Below, piece by piece: positions 32,812 to 41,287 of a stretch of DNA of 64,000 bases. How positions within the stretch are numbered: the stretch's first letter is position 1; the number at the start of each line of letters is the position of its first letter. A program made the translations under genes and the position numbers. The notes beneath the pieces were generated by a model. The model was given only the letters and a program-made list of their open reading frames with translations, made no database searches and was not told where the DNA came from. The stretch spans positions 682,001 through 746,000 of the forward strand of contig NZ_CP121194.1 of assembly GCF_039993895.1 (NCBI RefSeq), in the 5' to 3' direction. The DNA is from Edaphobacter paludis (lineage in GTDB: Bacteria; Acidobacteriota; Terriglobia; Terriglobales; Acidobacteriaceae).

Positions 32812-34479
32812 TTAGATGTTGGGGAGGAGGTCGAAGTATTCGTCGTCTTCGTTCGATCCGCCTTCGCCTTTGCCTACGGTTTCGATGGATTCGATGAACT
32901 CGATTCGTTCGATCCATTTGACCATCTTGTAGCCGAGCTGGTTTTCGACGCGCAGGCGCAAGGGGGCGCCGTAGACTCCGGTGAGTGGCGCGCTATTCAT
33001 GTCGAAGGCGAGCATGGCTTGCGGCTTCATGGCGTTGTAGATGCTTTGCGTGTCATAGTAGGCGTCGCCGTAGAGTGAGTCGCCGAAGGAGTAGAACGCC
33101 AGCACATGAGCTCCGGGGCGGGGCTTGACGTGCTCGATGAGCTTTTGCAGCGAGAGGCCGCGCCACTCCGCGATGCCCGACCAGCCCTGAATGCAGTGGT
33201 GCATAGTGATGGTGTCTTCTGCCTGCATCGCGCGCATGTCGTCGAGCGATAGCTCAACGGGGTTTTCGACCATGCCGCCGACTTTGAGGCGAAAGTCTTT
33301 GAAGCCGTCAGCTTCCATTTGTTTCCAGTCTTCGCGTGTGGGCATCTTGCCGTTGGGCCAGAAGCGCGGGGAGATCTGCTCGCGGGTATAGGTCTGCTGC
33401 GGGATGAGGCGGTCGAGCGTCACCAGCCGGACCGGCTCGGTGACGGCGCGCTGGGCGTGTTGCAGGCCGCGGGGAAAGTACCACGAGATGTAATGCGCGG
33501 CGATCCACGAGAGCACGACGACGGCGATGCCTATGAGGCCGAGCACAAGCCCTGTCCACTGCATGTTATCGACACCGAGGACGATGTGGTTCATGTTGCG
33601 GCGCAGGCCGGTCAGCGCGATCAGCGTTACATGCACGACGACGAAACCGGCGAAGCCCACCAGCATGAGGAAGTGGATGGAGCGGGCGCACTGGCGGCCT
33701 CCGAAGAGCTTGGCGTAGCGCGGCCAGCGGTTGACCAGCGCGGGGGACATCGCCATTCCGGTCAGGATCGAGAGCGGCGCCATGACGAAGACGGTGGCGA
33801 AGTAGGCGAGTTGCTGGAGGGCGTTGTATCCGTAGAAGCCGTTGGGCTCGGGCGGGAAATGGAAGTTCGCGTAGTGGACGAAGGTGTTCCATGCATCGAC
33901 GAAGACGGCGGTCGAAGTCGGTACGAGGCGCTGCCATTGCTCACTGGTGAGTAGTCCGCAGACGAAGAAGATTCCGGTGAGGACGAATCCATAGACGGTG
34001 ATGAAGTGCCAGGCGCGAGCGATGCCTATGGTGTGGCGATAGCCGGGCGTGGACACCATGGGCGAGATGTAACGGGCGTCGTCTTTCGCGGTCCACACGC
34101 GGTCTGAGGGCACCTTCAAGGGGGTGAAGCGGAGCCACTCGGTGCCGGGGGTACAGTGGTCGTTGAGATAGAGGCGCGGGTGGTCCATCAGGATCGAGAG
34201 GCCGCTGCGCATGAGCATAAAGAGGAAGAACATGTTGAAGAAGTGCGTCCAGCGTATCCAGACGGGGAAGCCATGCGGTCCGCTCATCGCGCCCTCGATG
34301 GAGGCGGAGGAGGATGCGATGTAGGGCATCCCAAAGATCGCTACCTCAAGCCATGCCAGCATCAATGGCACGGCTACAAGCAGGATCAGGATTGTCAGGA
34401 CAGAGGGGCGAATCCAGATGCGGAAACGCCGGTCGGGTGGGTAGTGCACGGCACGGTGCGCATTATCGAACGGGATCAT
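32812..34479 (-). CDS. Cytochrome b / sulfite-oxidase-type molybdopterin oxidoreductase fusion
   Basis: A 555-residue protein. Residues 1-335 hold about six transmembrane helices (near 27-47, 75-97, 155-178, 220-243, 266-290 and 308-332) with histidines H79, H158, H269 and H283 suited to heme ligation, like the hydrogenase/FDH-type cytochrome b561. Residues 345-540 form a sulfite-oxidase-type molybdopterin domain with the molybdenum-coordinating cysteine C429 in MHHCIQGWSGIAEW. In the MsrP/MsrQ or SorAB systems these parts are separate proteins; here they are fused. No twin-arginine signal is seen. The substrate is unknown (sulfoxide or another S/N-oxide is possible). Confidence 0.85.
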   Translation of the reverse strand: MIPFDNAHRAVHYPPDRRFRIWIRPSVLTILILLVAVPLMLAWLEVAIFGMPYIASSSASIEGAMSGPHGFPVWIRWTHFFNMFFLFMLMRSGLSILMDHPRLYLNDHCTPGTEWLRFTPLKVPSDRVWTAKDDARYISPMVSTPGYRHTIGIARAWHFITVYGFVLTGIFFVCGLLTSEQWQRLVPTSTAVFVDAWNTFVHYANFHFPPEPNGFYGYNALQQLAYFATVFVMAPLSILTGMAMSPALVNRWPRYAKLFGGRQCARSIHFLMLVGFAGFVVVHVTLIALTGLRRNMNHIVLGVDNMQWTGLVLGLIGIAVVVLSWIAAHYISWYFPRGLQHAQRAVTEPVRLVTLDRLIPQQTYTREQISPRFWPNGKMPTREDWKQMEADGFKDFRLKVGGMVENPVELSLDDMRAMQAEDTITMHHCIQGWSGIAEWRGLSLQKLIEHVKPRPGAHVLAFYSFGDSLYGDAYYDTQSIYNAMKPQAMLAFDMNSAPLTGVYGAPLRLRVENQLGYKMVKWIERIEFIESIETVGKGEGGSNEDDEYFDLLPNI

Positions 34480-34556
34480 ACGGTACCTCGGTCAGCGACC
34501 CCATCCTATAGTGCTGCGCGGGTAATAGTGTGAAAGAGGGGCTTAATACCGATTTG

Positions 34557-34583
34557 CACCGATGAAATCCGATTTTATCGGTG
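34557..34583 (-). other. Hairpin downstream of exported-protein gene
   Basis: CACCGATGAAAT (34557-34568) pairs with ATTTTATCGGTG (34572-34583) through 12 bp including one G-T pair and a 3-base loop. It sits 5 bases after the stop of the minus-strand gene at 34588 and likely ends its transcript, but the T-run is poor. Confidence 0.5.
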
Positions 34584-34587
34584 GGTT

Positions 34588-35331
34588 CTAGAAGCCCTGG
34601 TCGGCGCGGAAGGCGGTGACCTTGTTGTTAACGAAGGTGACAGCCATGGGGTGGCCCGTGTTGGCGAAGACGACCATGCGGTTGCCGTAGTCCTGACTGA
34701 CGCTCTTGCTTACCTGGCCGAGCGCGAGTTCGACCTGGCGCTCGTTCATGCCGAGGATGACCTGGTGGGAATCGACGGCTTTCCAGATCTCAGGGCCCCA
34801 GTGTTTGTAGAGGACGTGCGGGTCGTCGTAGAAGAAGATTTCGTCGTTGTAGAAGGTATATTGGCCATCCTGCCGGTAGCCTACGGGCGTGGCATATTCC
34901 TTGGCAGGATCAGACGACTTGGGCAATGTGAAGACGAGCGATACCTGACGGTCGCCGCCGGGGATGCGGAAGGTGGCGCTCTTGGGGGCGACCTGTTCGA
35001 CTGCACCTTTGATGAGCAGAGGCTCGGCACCGAGAAGTGTTCCTGCACTCTTGGCGTAGACGACCTTGTGGCCGACGTAGGGGTAATAGTCCAATTGGCC
35101 ACCGGCCGAGATCCATACGGTGGTCCCGAAGAGCGTCTTGATGTCGGCCATGGAATCGGGGCGCTCTTTCTTCAGGAAGACGAGATCGTCATCGGAGAGC
35201 TTTGCGGTCGCCGCAGCGGGCGGAAGTTTTATAGGGGCGTTGCGCTCGTGGTAGATCATGCCGATGCGTCCGCCGACTGCCGCCAGCAAGATGATGGTTC
35301 CTGCGATTGCTGCTTTTGCGCCGTTCTGCAT
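34588..35331 (-). CDS. Membrane-anchored or exported protein of unknown function
   Basis: A 247-residue protein with an N-terminal hydrophobic segment (AAIAGTIILLAAVGGRIGMIY) that is either a signal anchor or an uncleaved signal peptide. The rest is soluble and likely periplasmic, with KTLFGTTVWISAGGQLDYYP and a C-terminal VILGMNERQVELALGQVSKS stretch resembling a small SmpA/OmlA-like module (the GMNxxQV pattern). I assign no family. It lies between the molybdoenzyme fusion and an MFS exporter, all on the minus strand. Confidence 0.75.
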   Translation of the reverse strand: MQNGAKAAIAGTIILLAAVGGRIGMIYHERNAPIKLPPAAATAKLSDDDLVFLKKERPDSMADIKTLFGTTVWISAGGQLDYYPYVGHKVVYAKSAGTLLGAEPLLIKGAVEQVAPKSATFRIPGGDRQVSLVFTLPKSSDPAKEYATPVGYRQDGQYTFYNDEIFFYDDPHVLYKHWGPEIWKAVDSHQVILGMNERQVELALGQVSKSVSQDYGNRMVVFANTGHPMAVTFVNNKVTAFRADQGF

Positions 35332-35376
35332 CCAGTGCCTCCCTCGAGCTGTTGGAACTATTCACTACTTTCTCAT

Positions 35377-36714
35377 TCAATCGACACGTTCGGCCAGACT
35401 CAATTCTCTTTCCGGCCCCATCAACGACTCTGCTGTCAGGGCGTCGGCGCGGCGAAGGGCGGGGAAGAGCGCTGCTCCCGCGCTCATGACGACGAGTGTG
35501 CCGATGCCTCCAACGACGACGGCGCGGACTGCTCCCCACCAATGGGCGGTAAGGCCGCTTTCGAACTCGCCAAATTCGTTGGATGCGCCGATGAAGAGCC
35601 AGTTGACGGCGCTGACGCGGCCACGCATCTCGGGGGGCGTGGCCAACTGCAAGACGCTGCCCCGGATGACGACGCTGACCATGTCGCTGCCGCCGACGAT
35701 GACGAGCGCGATGAGGCTGATCCAGATATTTTTTGAAAGTCCGAAGACGATAGTGGCTGCACCGAAGATTCCGACGCAGCTGAGCATGAGCCATCCGGCG
35801 TTACGCTGGATGGGCTTGACGACCATCAGCAGGGAGACGGCGAGAGCCCCTAGAGCGGGCATGGCGCGGAGCAGGCCGAGACCTCGCGGGCCGGCGTGAA
35901 GAATGTCTGTCGCGAAGATGGGCAAGAGCGCTACCGCCCCGCCCAGAAGTACGGCGAAGAGATCGAGCGAGATGGAACCGAGCAGCAACTTTGTCTTCCA
36001 GACATATTCGAGCCCTGCCAGCATGCTCTTTGCGTTGAACTGCGTCTTCGTGGCGCGATCCATCTTGGTTCGGATCATCCCTGCCAGAATGAGGAAGCCG
36101 AGCAGCGTGAAGAGCGTGAAGGCATAGACGATGGCCGCGCCGTTCCAGGGTGTCATCATGCCGACCAATGGCAGAGTGAAGAGCAGGCCGCCTACGGTAG
36201 GGCCGACCATGTTCGCGGCCTGATAGATGGTCGCTCCCCAGGTGACGGCGTTGACGAAGTGGCCTTTGGGGACGAGGCTGGGCAGCATCGCGCTTGAGGC
36301 CGGGCCGCTGAACGCCCTGCCCACTCCGATGCCGAGCAGCACGGCGTAGATGGGCCAGACGCGGCCGTTGGAGATGTGGGTTTTGGTCAGCGAGAGCCAG
36401 AGCAACGCCATGGTACAAAGCGCCTGTAGACCGTAACAGGCGAGGATGATCTTTCGGCGATCGAACCGGTCGGCGATATGGCCGGCGGGCAACACCATGA
36501 ACAGACCCGGAAGGAAGAGGGCCAACCCCGTGAGGCCCAGATCGAGTGCGGAGTGGGTGATCGCGTAAACCTGCCAGGCTACGGCAACTGACTGCGCCTC
36601 GGCGCCGACGATGACCATGAGACGCGCTGACTGATAGAGACGAAAATCCCGCGAGTGGAAGGCACTTCCCGCCTTCGCTTCCGTTACCGCTGCCTTACTG
36701 CCACCCTCAGACAT
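35377..36714 (-). CDS. MFS exporter (EntS-like, MFS_3)
   Basis: A 445-residue, 12-helix major facilitator of the EntS/MFS_3 drug or siderophore exporter type. AVAWQVYAITHSALDLGLTG, then LPAGHIADRFDRRKI, and LGIGVGRAFSGPASSAMLPS are family-typical. The start is uncertain: ATG at 36714 is used, while GTG at 36729 would add five residues. TolC-type outer-membrane protein is encoded next on the same strand, which may complete an efflux route, although no periplasmic adaptor is present. The substrate is unknown. Confidence 0.88.
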   Translation of the reverse strand: MSEGGSKAAVTEAKAGSAFHSRDFRLYQSARLMVIVGAEAQSVAVAWQVYAITHSALDLGLTGLALFLPGLFMVLPAGHIADRFDRRKIILACYGLQALCTMALLWLSLTKTHISNGRVWPIYAVLLGIGVGRAFSGPASSAMLPSLVPKGHFVNAVTWGATIYQAANMVGPTVGGLLFTLPLVGMMTPWNGAAIVYAFTLFTLLGFLILAGMIRTKMDRATKTQFNAKSMLAGLEYVWKTKLLLGSISLDLFAVLLGGAVALLPIFATDILHAGPRGLGLLRAMPALGALAVSLLMVVKPIQRNAGWLMLSCVGIFGAATIVFGLSKNIWISLIALVIVGGSDMVSVVIRGSVLQLATPPEMRGRVSAVNWLFIGASNEFGEFESGLTAHWWGAVRAVVVGGIGTLVVMSAGAALFPALRRADALTAESLMGPERELSLAERVD

Positions 36715-36804
36715 ACCGTATGTTTTCACATTTCAGGGAGAAAGGGCGCGAAGCCAATGGTTTATCCGGGCAAATGCAATGTTGCTTTTTGAGTATAGGT
36801 ACGC

Positions 36805-38262
36805 TTAGCGGCCCAGATAAACTTGGTACTGAGTTTCGACTACGCCGGTGTTGCGGGCGAGGGTCAACTTCGACTGGTTGTATTGATAGAGCGTCTGCAC
36901 CAGCTTGGTCTGCGAATCAGCCAGCATGGCCTGGGCCTCCACCACGGGAAGATTGTCCGAGACGCCGGCCTGAAAGCGGTCGATGGACTGCTGCAGCTCC
37001 TGCGTGGACAGATCGACATTGCTGCGGGCTACCTTGACGAGTTGAGCGGAGGACTGGACATCGAGCATGGCGGAGCGAATCTGCTGCTCGATGGTGACTC
37101 GCAGCGATGTAATCTGCTGGTGAAGTGCGTTGACCTGCGCATCGGCGACCTCGCGCTCTCCGCGCAGCTGGGCTTCCTGGAAGATGGGAATCTTTACGCT
37201 GCCCGTGGCCGCAAATACACCGTGGTACAGTCCGTGAGTTTCGCCGAGAACTCCATAGTGGCCGCCGAACGAGAGTGTCGGCAGGCGCTCGTACTTCACT
37301 GCTTTCTCCGCACGTTCAGCTACCTCCATCTGCGCCTGCAGGCTGAGCAGGTCCTTGCGCCGCTTATAGGCAAGCGACTTGGCATCTTCGAGAGGAAGCT
37401 CGGCGAACTCCGAGTAGGGAGTCTTGTCCGTCAGCGTCAGCTCCTGGTCCGCCGGCAGGCCGATCAGACGGCTGAGCGCAATCTTGTCCTTTGCAAAGGT
37501 GTTTTCGGAGTTGATGACGGTCTGCTGCTGCGCCTGGAGCTGCACGCGGGCGCGGAGCACGTCGAGGTTTGTGCCTACGCCAGCGTCGTGCGATGCGATG
37601 GCCTGGTGAAGTACTAGTTCATCGGCCTTTTCGAGTGCCTGCGCGTTTTCGATCTGCGAGGCGTCGGCCAGCGCTCGCAGATATTGTGTGCCTACCTGGA
37701 GGACCACCGTGCCCTCAGCATTGAGGGTCGTCATCGAAGCGACGGTATCGGCCTTTTGCGCGGAACGGTAGAGGTAATATGCCGGGACATTGAAGAGCTG
37801 CTGGTCGAGATTCAATTGCGCGCCCGTCGTGTCCAACTTGACGATTGTTGAAAAGCTACCGGGAGCGACCCCGAATTGATGCAGCAGAGCGGCAAGCGAC
37901 TGGGGCTTGAAGCCCAGCGCGGCGAGGTTAATCATCTGTGTCTGGGTGAACGCCTCCGCGGTGACCGACGGCAGAAGGTTATTGGCCACTGTCAAAACCT
38001 GGCCATGAACCATACGCTGGTTCTGGCGGGCGAGCTCCATCTGCAGGCTGTGCTGAACACCCCAGACGATGGCCTCGTCAAGGCTAAGCGGCAGCGCAGA
38101 GGGTGTCGCCCGGTTGATGGTCACGCCGCCGGGAAGCGTTGGGGTCAGGACGTGAGGAGCGGGAGCAGAGGGCAGATCCTGACCTGAACTCGGCGCGGAA
38201 GACTGTGCAAACGCAGGCACGCTCAGGCTGGCGCAGATTGCCAGCAGCAGACACACCTTCAT
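36805..38262 (-). CDS. TolC family outer-membrane efflux protein
   Basis: A 485-residue exported protein. A signal peptide (MKVCLLLAICASLSVPAFAQ) is followed by two outer-membrane-efflux-protein repeats. Each has long coiled-coil alpha-helical stretches, such as LHQAIASHDAGVGTNLDVLR, and a C-terminal TQELQQSIDRFQAGVSDNLP. It forms the trimeric outer-membrane channel of a tripartite efflux pump or type I secretion system. The ATG at 38262 is chosen over an in-frame TTG at 38295. No membrane fusion protein is adjacent; the nearest transporter gene is the MFS exporter downstream. Confidence 0.92.
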   Translation of the reverse strand: MKVCLLLAICASLSVPAFAQSSAPSSGQDLPSAPAPHVLTPTLPGGVTINRATPSALPLSLDEAIVWGVQHSLQMELARQNQRMVHGQVLTVANNLLPSVTAEAFTQTQMINLAALGFKPQSLAALLHQFGVAPGSFSTIVKLDTTGAQLNLDQQLFNVPAYYLYRSAQKADTVASMTTLNAEGTVVLQVGTQYLRALADASQIENAQALEKADELVLHQAIASHDAGVGTNLDVLRARVQLQAQQQTVINSENTFAKDKIALSRLIGLPADQELTLTDKTPYSEFAELPLEDAKSLAYKRRKDLLSLQAQMEVAERAEKAVKYERLPTLSFGGHYGVLGETHGLYHGVFAATGSVKIPIFQEAQLRGEREVADAQVNALHQQITSLRVTIEQQIRSAMLDVQSSAQLVKVARSNVDLSTQELQQSIDRFQAGVSDNLPVVEAQAMLADSQTKLVQTLYQYNQSKLTLARNTGVVETQYQVYLGR

Positions 38263-38408
38263 ATTGGTAGCAAAATAACGCAGAGATCCTCTCAAGCTTA
38301 CTTCGTTAGATTACTTAGACTGCCTTCCGGTTGCGAAATCTAAAGCGCAAATTAAAGGCAGGTTCAGAAGGGCAATCGCTTTTCGTCTAAAATACTTAAC
38401 ACAATCCT

Positions 38409-39098
38409 ATGCGTCTTACATCCATGAATCGCATTGCCCTCGTCGCTGCCAGCCTGTGTGTTTCCCTTTCGCTCTCCGCGCCCGTGTTTGCGCAATATTC
38501 TGCGCCACCAAACACCGGGACGCCCTTCAAAGATACTTCGATGCTTAAGCCGCCTGCCGGAGCGCGGGTCGCGATTATCGAGTTCGAAGACCTGGAGTGC
38601 CCCGCCTGTTCCCACGCGTTCCCAATCACGCGCGGTGCCGCCGAGCACTACAAGATTCCGCTGGTACACCATGATTTTCCGCTGAAGATGCATATCTGGA
38701 GCCTGGATGCGGCGATCACAGCGCGCTATATGCAGGACAAGATCTCTCCGCAGGCGGCTGAGGATTATCGCCGGGCAGTCTTCGCGAATCAGAATTCGAT
38801 CGCCTCGAAGGAAGACCTGGAGAACTTTACACGGCACTACTTCCAGACGCATGGCCGCGAGATGCCCTTCGTGGTCGATCCGACAGGCCAATTCGCCCGT
38901 GAGGTCCATGCGGATTACGAGCTTGGCGAGCGTGTCGGCCTGACGCAGACGCCTACGATCTTCGTGGTCACGCCCAAGCATTGGACGCAGGTCACTGATG
39001 TCAATCAGCTTTATCAGACCATCGATACGGCTTTGGCTGAGACTCCCGCAACGACGGTACGCAGCAACCTGCGTCACGCGTCGAAACCACAGCGATAG
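38409..39098 (+). CDS. DsbA-like thioredoxin-fold protein
   Basis: A 229-residue exported protein. A signal peptide (about residues 6-28, ending PVFA) precedes a DsbA-like domain with the active-site CPAC in FEDLECPACSHAF. The cis-proline loop is QTPTIFV. A helical insertion (about 95-150) matches the DsbA/BdbD family. It should form or shuffle disulfides or reduce substrates in the periplasm. It is divergent from the TolC gene and ends in a strong bidirectional terminator. Confidence 0.9.
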   Translation: MRLTSMNRIALVAASLCVSLSLSAPVFAQYSAPPNTGTPFKDTSMLKPPAGARVAIIEFEDLECPACSHAFPITRGAAEHYKIPLVHHDFPLKMHIWSLDAAITARYMQDKISPQAAEDYRRAVFANQNSIASKEDLENFTRHYFQTHGREMPFVVDPTGQFAREVHADYELGERVGLTQTPTIFVVTPKHWTQVTDVNQLYQTIDTALAETPATTVRSNLRHASKPQR

Positions 39099-39123
39099 AG
39101 CGATTTTTTAATAGGATGGATCT

Positions 39124-39165
39124 CAAAAACAAATCCTCCGCCAAAGGGCGGAGGATTTGTTTTTG
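39124..39165. terminator. Bidirectional terminator between DsbA-like and radical SAM genes
   Basis: A perfect 19-bp stem (CAAAAACAAATCCTCCGCC at 39124-39142 with 39147-39165) and a 4-base loop. A- and T-runs are part of the stem base, so it works in both directions. It separates the convergent DsbA-like and radical SAM genes. Confidence 0.9.
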
Positions 39166-39190
39166 AAGTATAGCTTCTTTGCTGGCCGCT

Positions 39191-40249
39191 TTAGCGGATC
39201 TGGACAAGCTCCGGATCGGCTTTGTGTCCTGCACCGCCAGGAGTGATGGTGGTTTTCTGCGGGGCGCGCCAGTGGTCGATGTAGCTGACCTGATGCACGC
39301 AACTGATGGTGCAGTTAGGGGAGCAGCTCTTCTCGGTGAGAAACTCGCGCTTGACGTCGGCGGTCTGGTAACCAGCTAACGGGACACCCGGGTAGCCGCG
39401 CTGCTGGCTGCAATAGTGCACCAGGCCGAACTCGCAGATATACAGGTAGCGGCTTCCGGCACGGCAACGCCAGTCATTCGTTTTGCCGTTGGCGATTGCC
39501 TCCTGAAAGTGGTTGAAACGCGAGTAGCTGCGGCGGGTAAGTTTACGAACCTTGTCCCAGACGGTGCGTTCGGCTTCGCCCAGCGGCTTCAACTGCCCGC
39601 TGCCATCGTGGATGATGCCGATGGTGGAACTGAATCCCAGCCCCAGCGCCCGTTCGCTTACGGTCAGCGCATCGTTCGGGTTGGCGATGCCGCCGCCGAC
39701 GACGGAGTTGATGTTGACGTGAAAGTCGGCGTGCTCGGCGAGCATCTGGAGCTTCTTGTCGAGCACCTTCAGGCTCTTTTTGGAGACGGCATCCGGCATC
39801 ACATTGTCGATGGAGATCTGCATGTGGTCGAGGCCGGCCTTGTTCAGGCGCTCGATGCGGTCGGGCATCAGCAGATAGCCGTTGGTGATCATTCCGGCGA
39901 TGGCGCCGGTCTTACGGATGCGCGCGATGATCTGGTCGAGCTCGGGGTGCAGCAGCGGCTCTCCGCCGGAGATGGTGATGACGGAGGTGCCCAACCGGCC
40001 AAGGTGGTCGATGCGGCGCAGCATCTCGTCGAGCGGCACGGGGTCGGAGACATCATCGAACTCGTTGCAGTAGGTGCAGGCCAGATTGCAGCGGCGCATC
40101 GGCACGATATGCGCCATGTACGGGTGTCCGGTCGAAGCCAGTGCCGAGCCGATTGAGCCCAGCTCACGCATCTTGCGCGTGATGGCCTTCCATCGCCGCT
40201 TTGCAGTCATGGGACGGCGGCCAGTTCCTGAGGTAGAGGGAGATTCCAT
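39191..40249 (-). CDS. Radical SAM protein with C-terminal cysteine cluster
   Basis: A 352-residue radical SAM enzyme. The [4Fe-4S]-binding CNLACTYC lies near residues 54-61, and the SAM-binding glycine motif is ISGGEPLL. The C-terminal third has further cysteines (WRCRAG, YICEF, YCSQQRG, CSPNCTISCVH) spaced like a SPASM-type extra iron-sulfur cluster. Such enzymes modify peptides or build cofactors or hopanoid-like lipids. No precursor peptide gene is apparent nearby. It has its own terminator downstream, and the PDZ gene lies 45 bases upstream on the same strand. The substrate is unknown. Confidence 0.88.
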   Translation of the reverse strand: MESPSTSGTGRRPMTAKRRWKAITRKMRELGSIGSALASTGHPYMAHIVPMRRCNLACTYCNEFDDVSDPVPLDEMLRRIDHLGRLGTSVITISGGEPLLHPELDQIIARIRKTGAIAGMITNGYLLMPDRIERLNKAGLDHMQISIDNVMPDAVSKKSLKVLDKKLQMLAEHADFHVNINSVVGGGIANPNDALTVSERALGLGFSSTIGIIHDGSGQLKPLGEAERTVWDKVRKLTRRSYSRFNHFQEAIANGKTNDWRCRAGSRYLYICEFGLVHYCSQQRGYPGVPLAGYQTADVKREFLTEKSCSPNCTISCVHQVSYIDHWRAPQKTTITPGGAGHKADPELVQIR

Positions 40250-40294
40250 ACTTACTTCTAAGTATATAGAAACAGTCTTGATGCTGAATGGGCG

Positions 40295-41284
40295 CTACAG
40301 CTCTGCGACCTGATTGTGGTCTGCGCAAGCAAACGGCCACACTACGCTGGAGCGTTTCTTGCTGTCCGGAGTGAGAGTCATGGTCTGCTCGTGGCGGTCG
40401 CGCAACACCAGTAAGACCACCGGCTTGCCCCGGTTTTGGTGCATGGTCTTTGACCACTCGTTTCCGGTCGTCACTGGCACCTGGTTTACCTGCATGACGA
40501 CGTCGCCGGCGCGCAGGCCCGCATCCTCTGCCGGACTATTGGCCTCAACGCTTCTCACCAGTAACCCGGCATTACCTTCCACACCGAAGAACTCCGCCAG
40601 CTGCGGGCCCATGACCTCAAGCTGCGCTCCGGTGAATGAGGCGTTCAGGACCGTCGTTGCGCCGAGAAAATCCCGATGCGCTTTCGCTCCCTTGCCGACG
40701 GAAGTATCGGAGTGGAAAAAGCCGTTCCCCACCGGGGGTACAGGCCCATTATCAGGACCGGGGTCGGGCACCACGAGGTGCTGCTCCCATGCCCGGCGCT
40801 CGACCTCCTGCCGGTCGGCGAGCTGTGTCGTCAGCGTATGCTGCTGACCGTCCCGGATGATCACAAAGGTGACCGATCGGCCCGCGGGAGTCTCGCGAAG
40901 TAACTGGCGGAGGTGCTCTCGCCCCTGAATTTGTACACCGTTCATCTGCAGGATTACGTCGTGCTTCTGGAGCCCCATCTTCCCCGCCGGACCGTCATGG
41001 TCTACATGGATCACCTCGGCGCCGTTGGTGTCGTTCAACTTCAGGGGACCCACCTGGTCCTGGGTGACATTGCGAATATCGACGCCAAGATATCCCTGGG
41101 TCATGTGGGGTGCTGTGCCGGAACGGGCGGCTCCGTGAATCTTTGCGGAGAGAGGGAGGGCAACGGTCATGGCAACGGCGGGGCGGCAGAGGCCTATCGC
41201 CGCCAAGCCTAGCGGCAGCACCAGTGGAAGTACCAGCGCAGCGGCTTGCGGTAGTGCATAGTGCTTCATCTTCATGGGTCTCAT
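40295..41284 (-). CDS. Double-PDZ exported protein
   Basis: A 329-residue protein with an N-terminal signal or anchor segment (about 14-38) and two PDZ domains: about 63-160 (QGYLGVDIRN, HVDHDGPAGKMGLQKHDVIL) and about 215-310 (LEVMGPQLAEFFGVEGNAGLLV, SPAEDAGLRAGDVV). No protease triad is present, unlike DegP/DegS. It starts 3 bases after the stop of the anti-sigma/HEAT gene and is the third gene of the sigma-factor operon. It may bind misfolded outer-membrane proteins or recruit a protease to the anti-sigma factor, by analogy with DegS/RseP systems. Confidence 0.88.
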   Translation of the reverse strand: MRPMKMKHYALPQAAALVLPLVLPLGLAAIGLCRPAVAMTVALPLSAKIHGAARSGTAPHMTQGYLGVDIRNVTQDQVGPLKLNDTNGAEVIHVDHDGPAGKMGLQKHDVILQMNGVQIQGREHLRQLLRETPAGRSVTFVIIRDGQQHTLTTQLADRQEVERRAWEQHLVVPDPGPDNGPVPPVGNGFFHSDTSVGKGAKAHRDFLGATTVLNASFTGAQLEVMGPQLAEFFGVEGNAGLLVRSVEANSPAEDAGLRAGDVVMQVNQVPVTTGNEWSKTMHQNRGKPVVLLVLRDRHEQTMTLTPDSKKRSSVVWPFACADHNQVAEL

Positions 41285-41287
41285 TGC

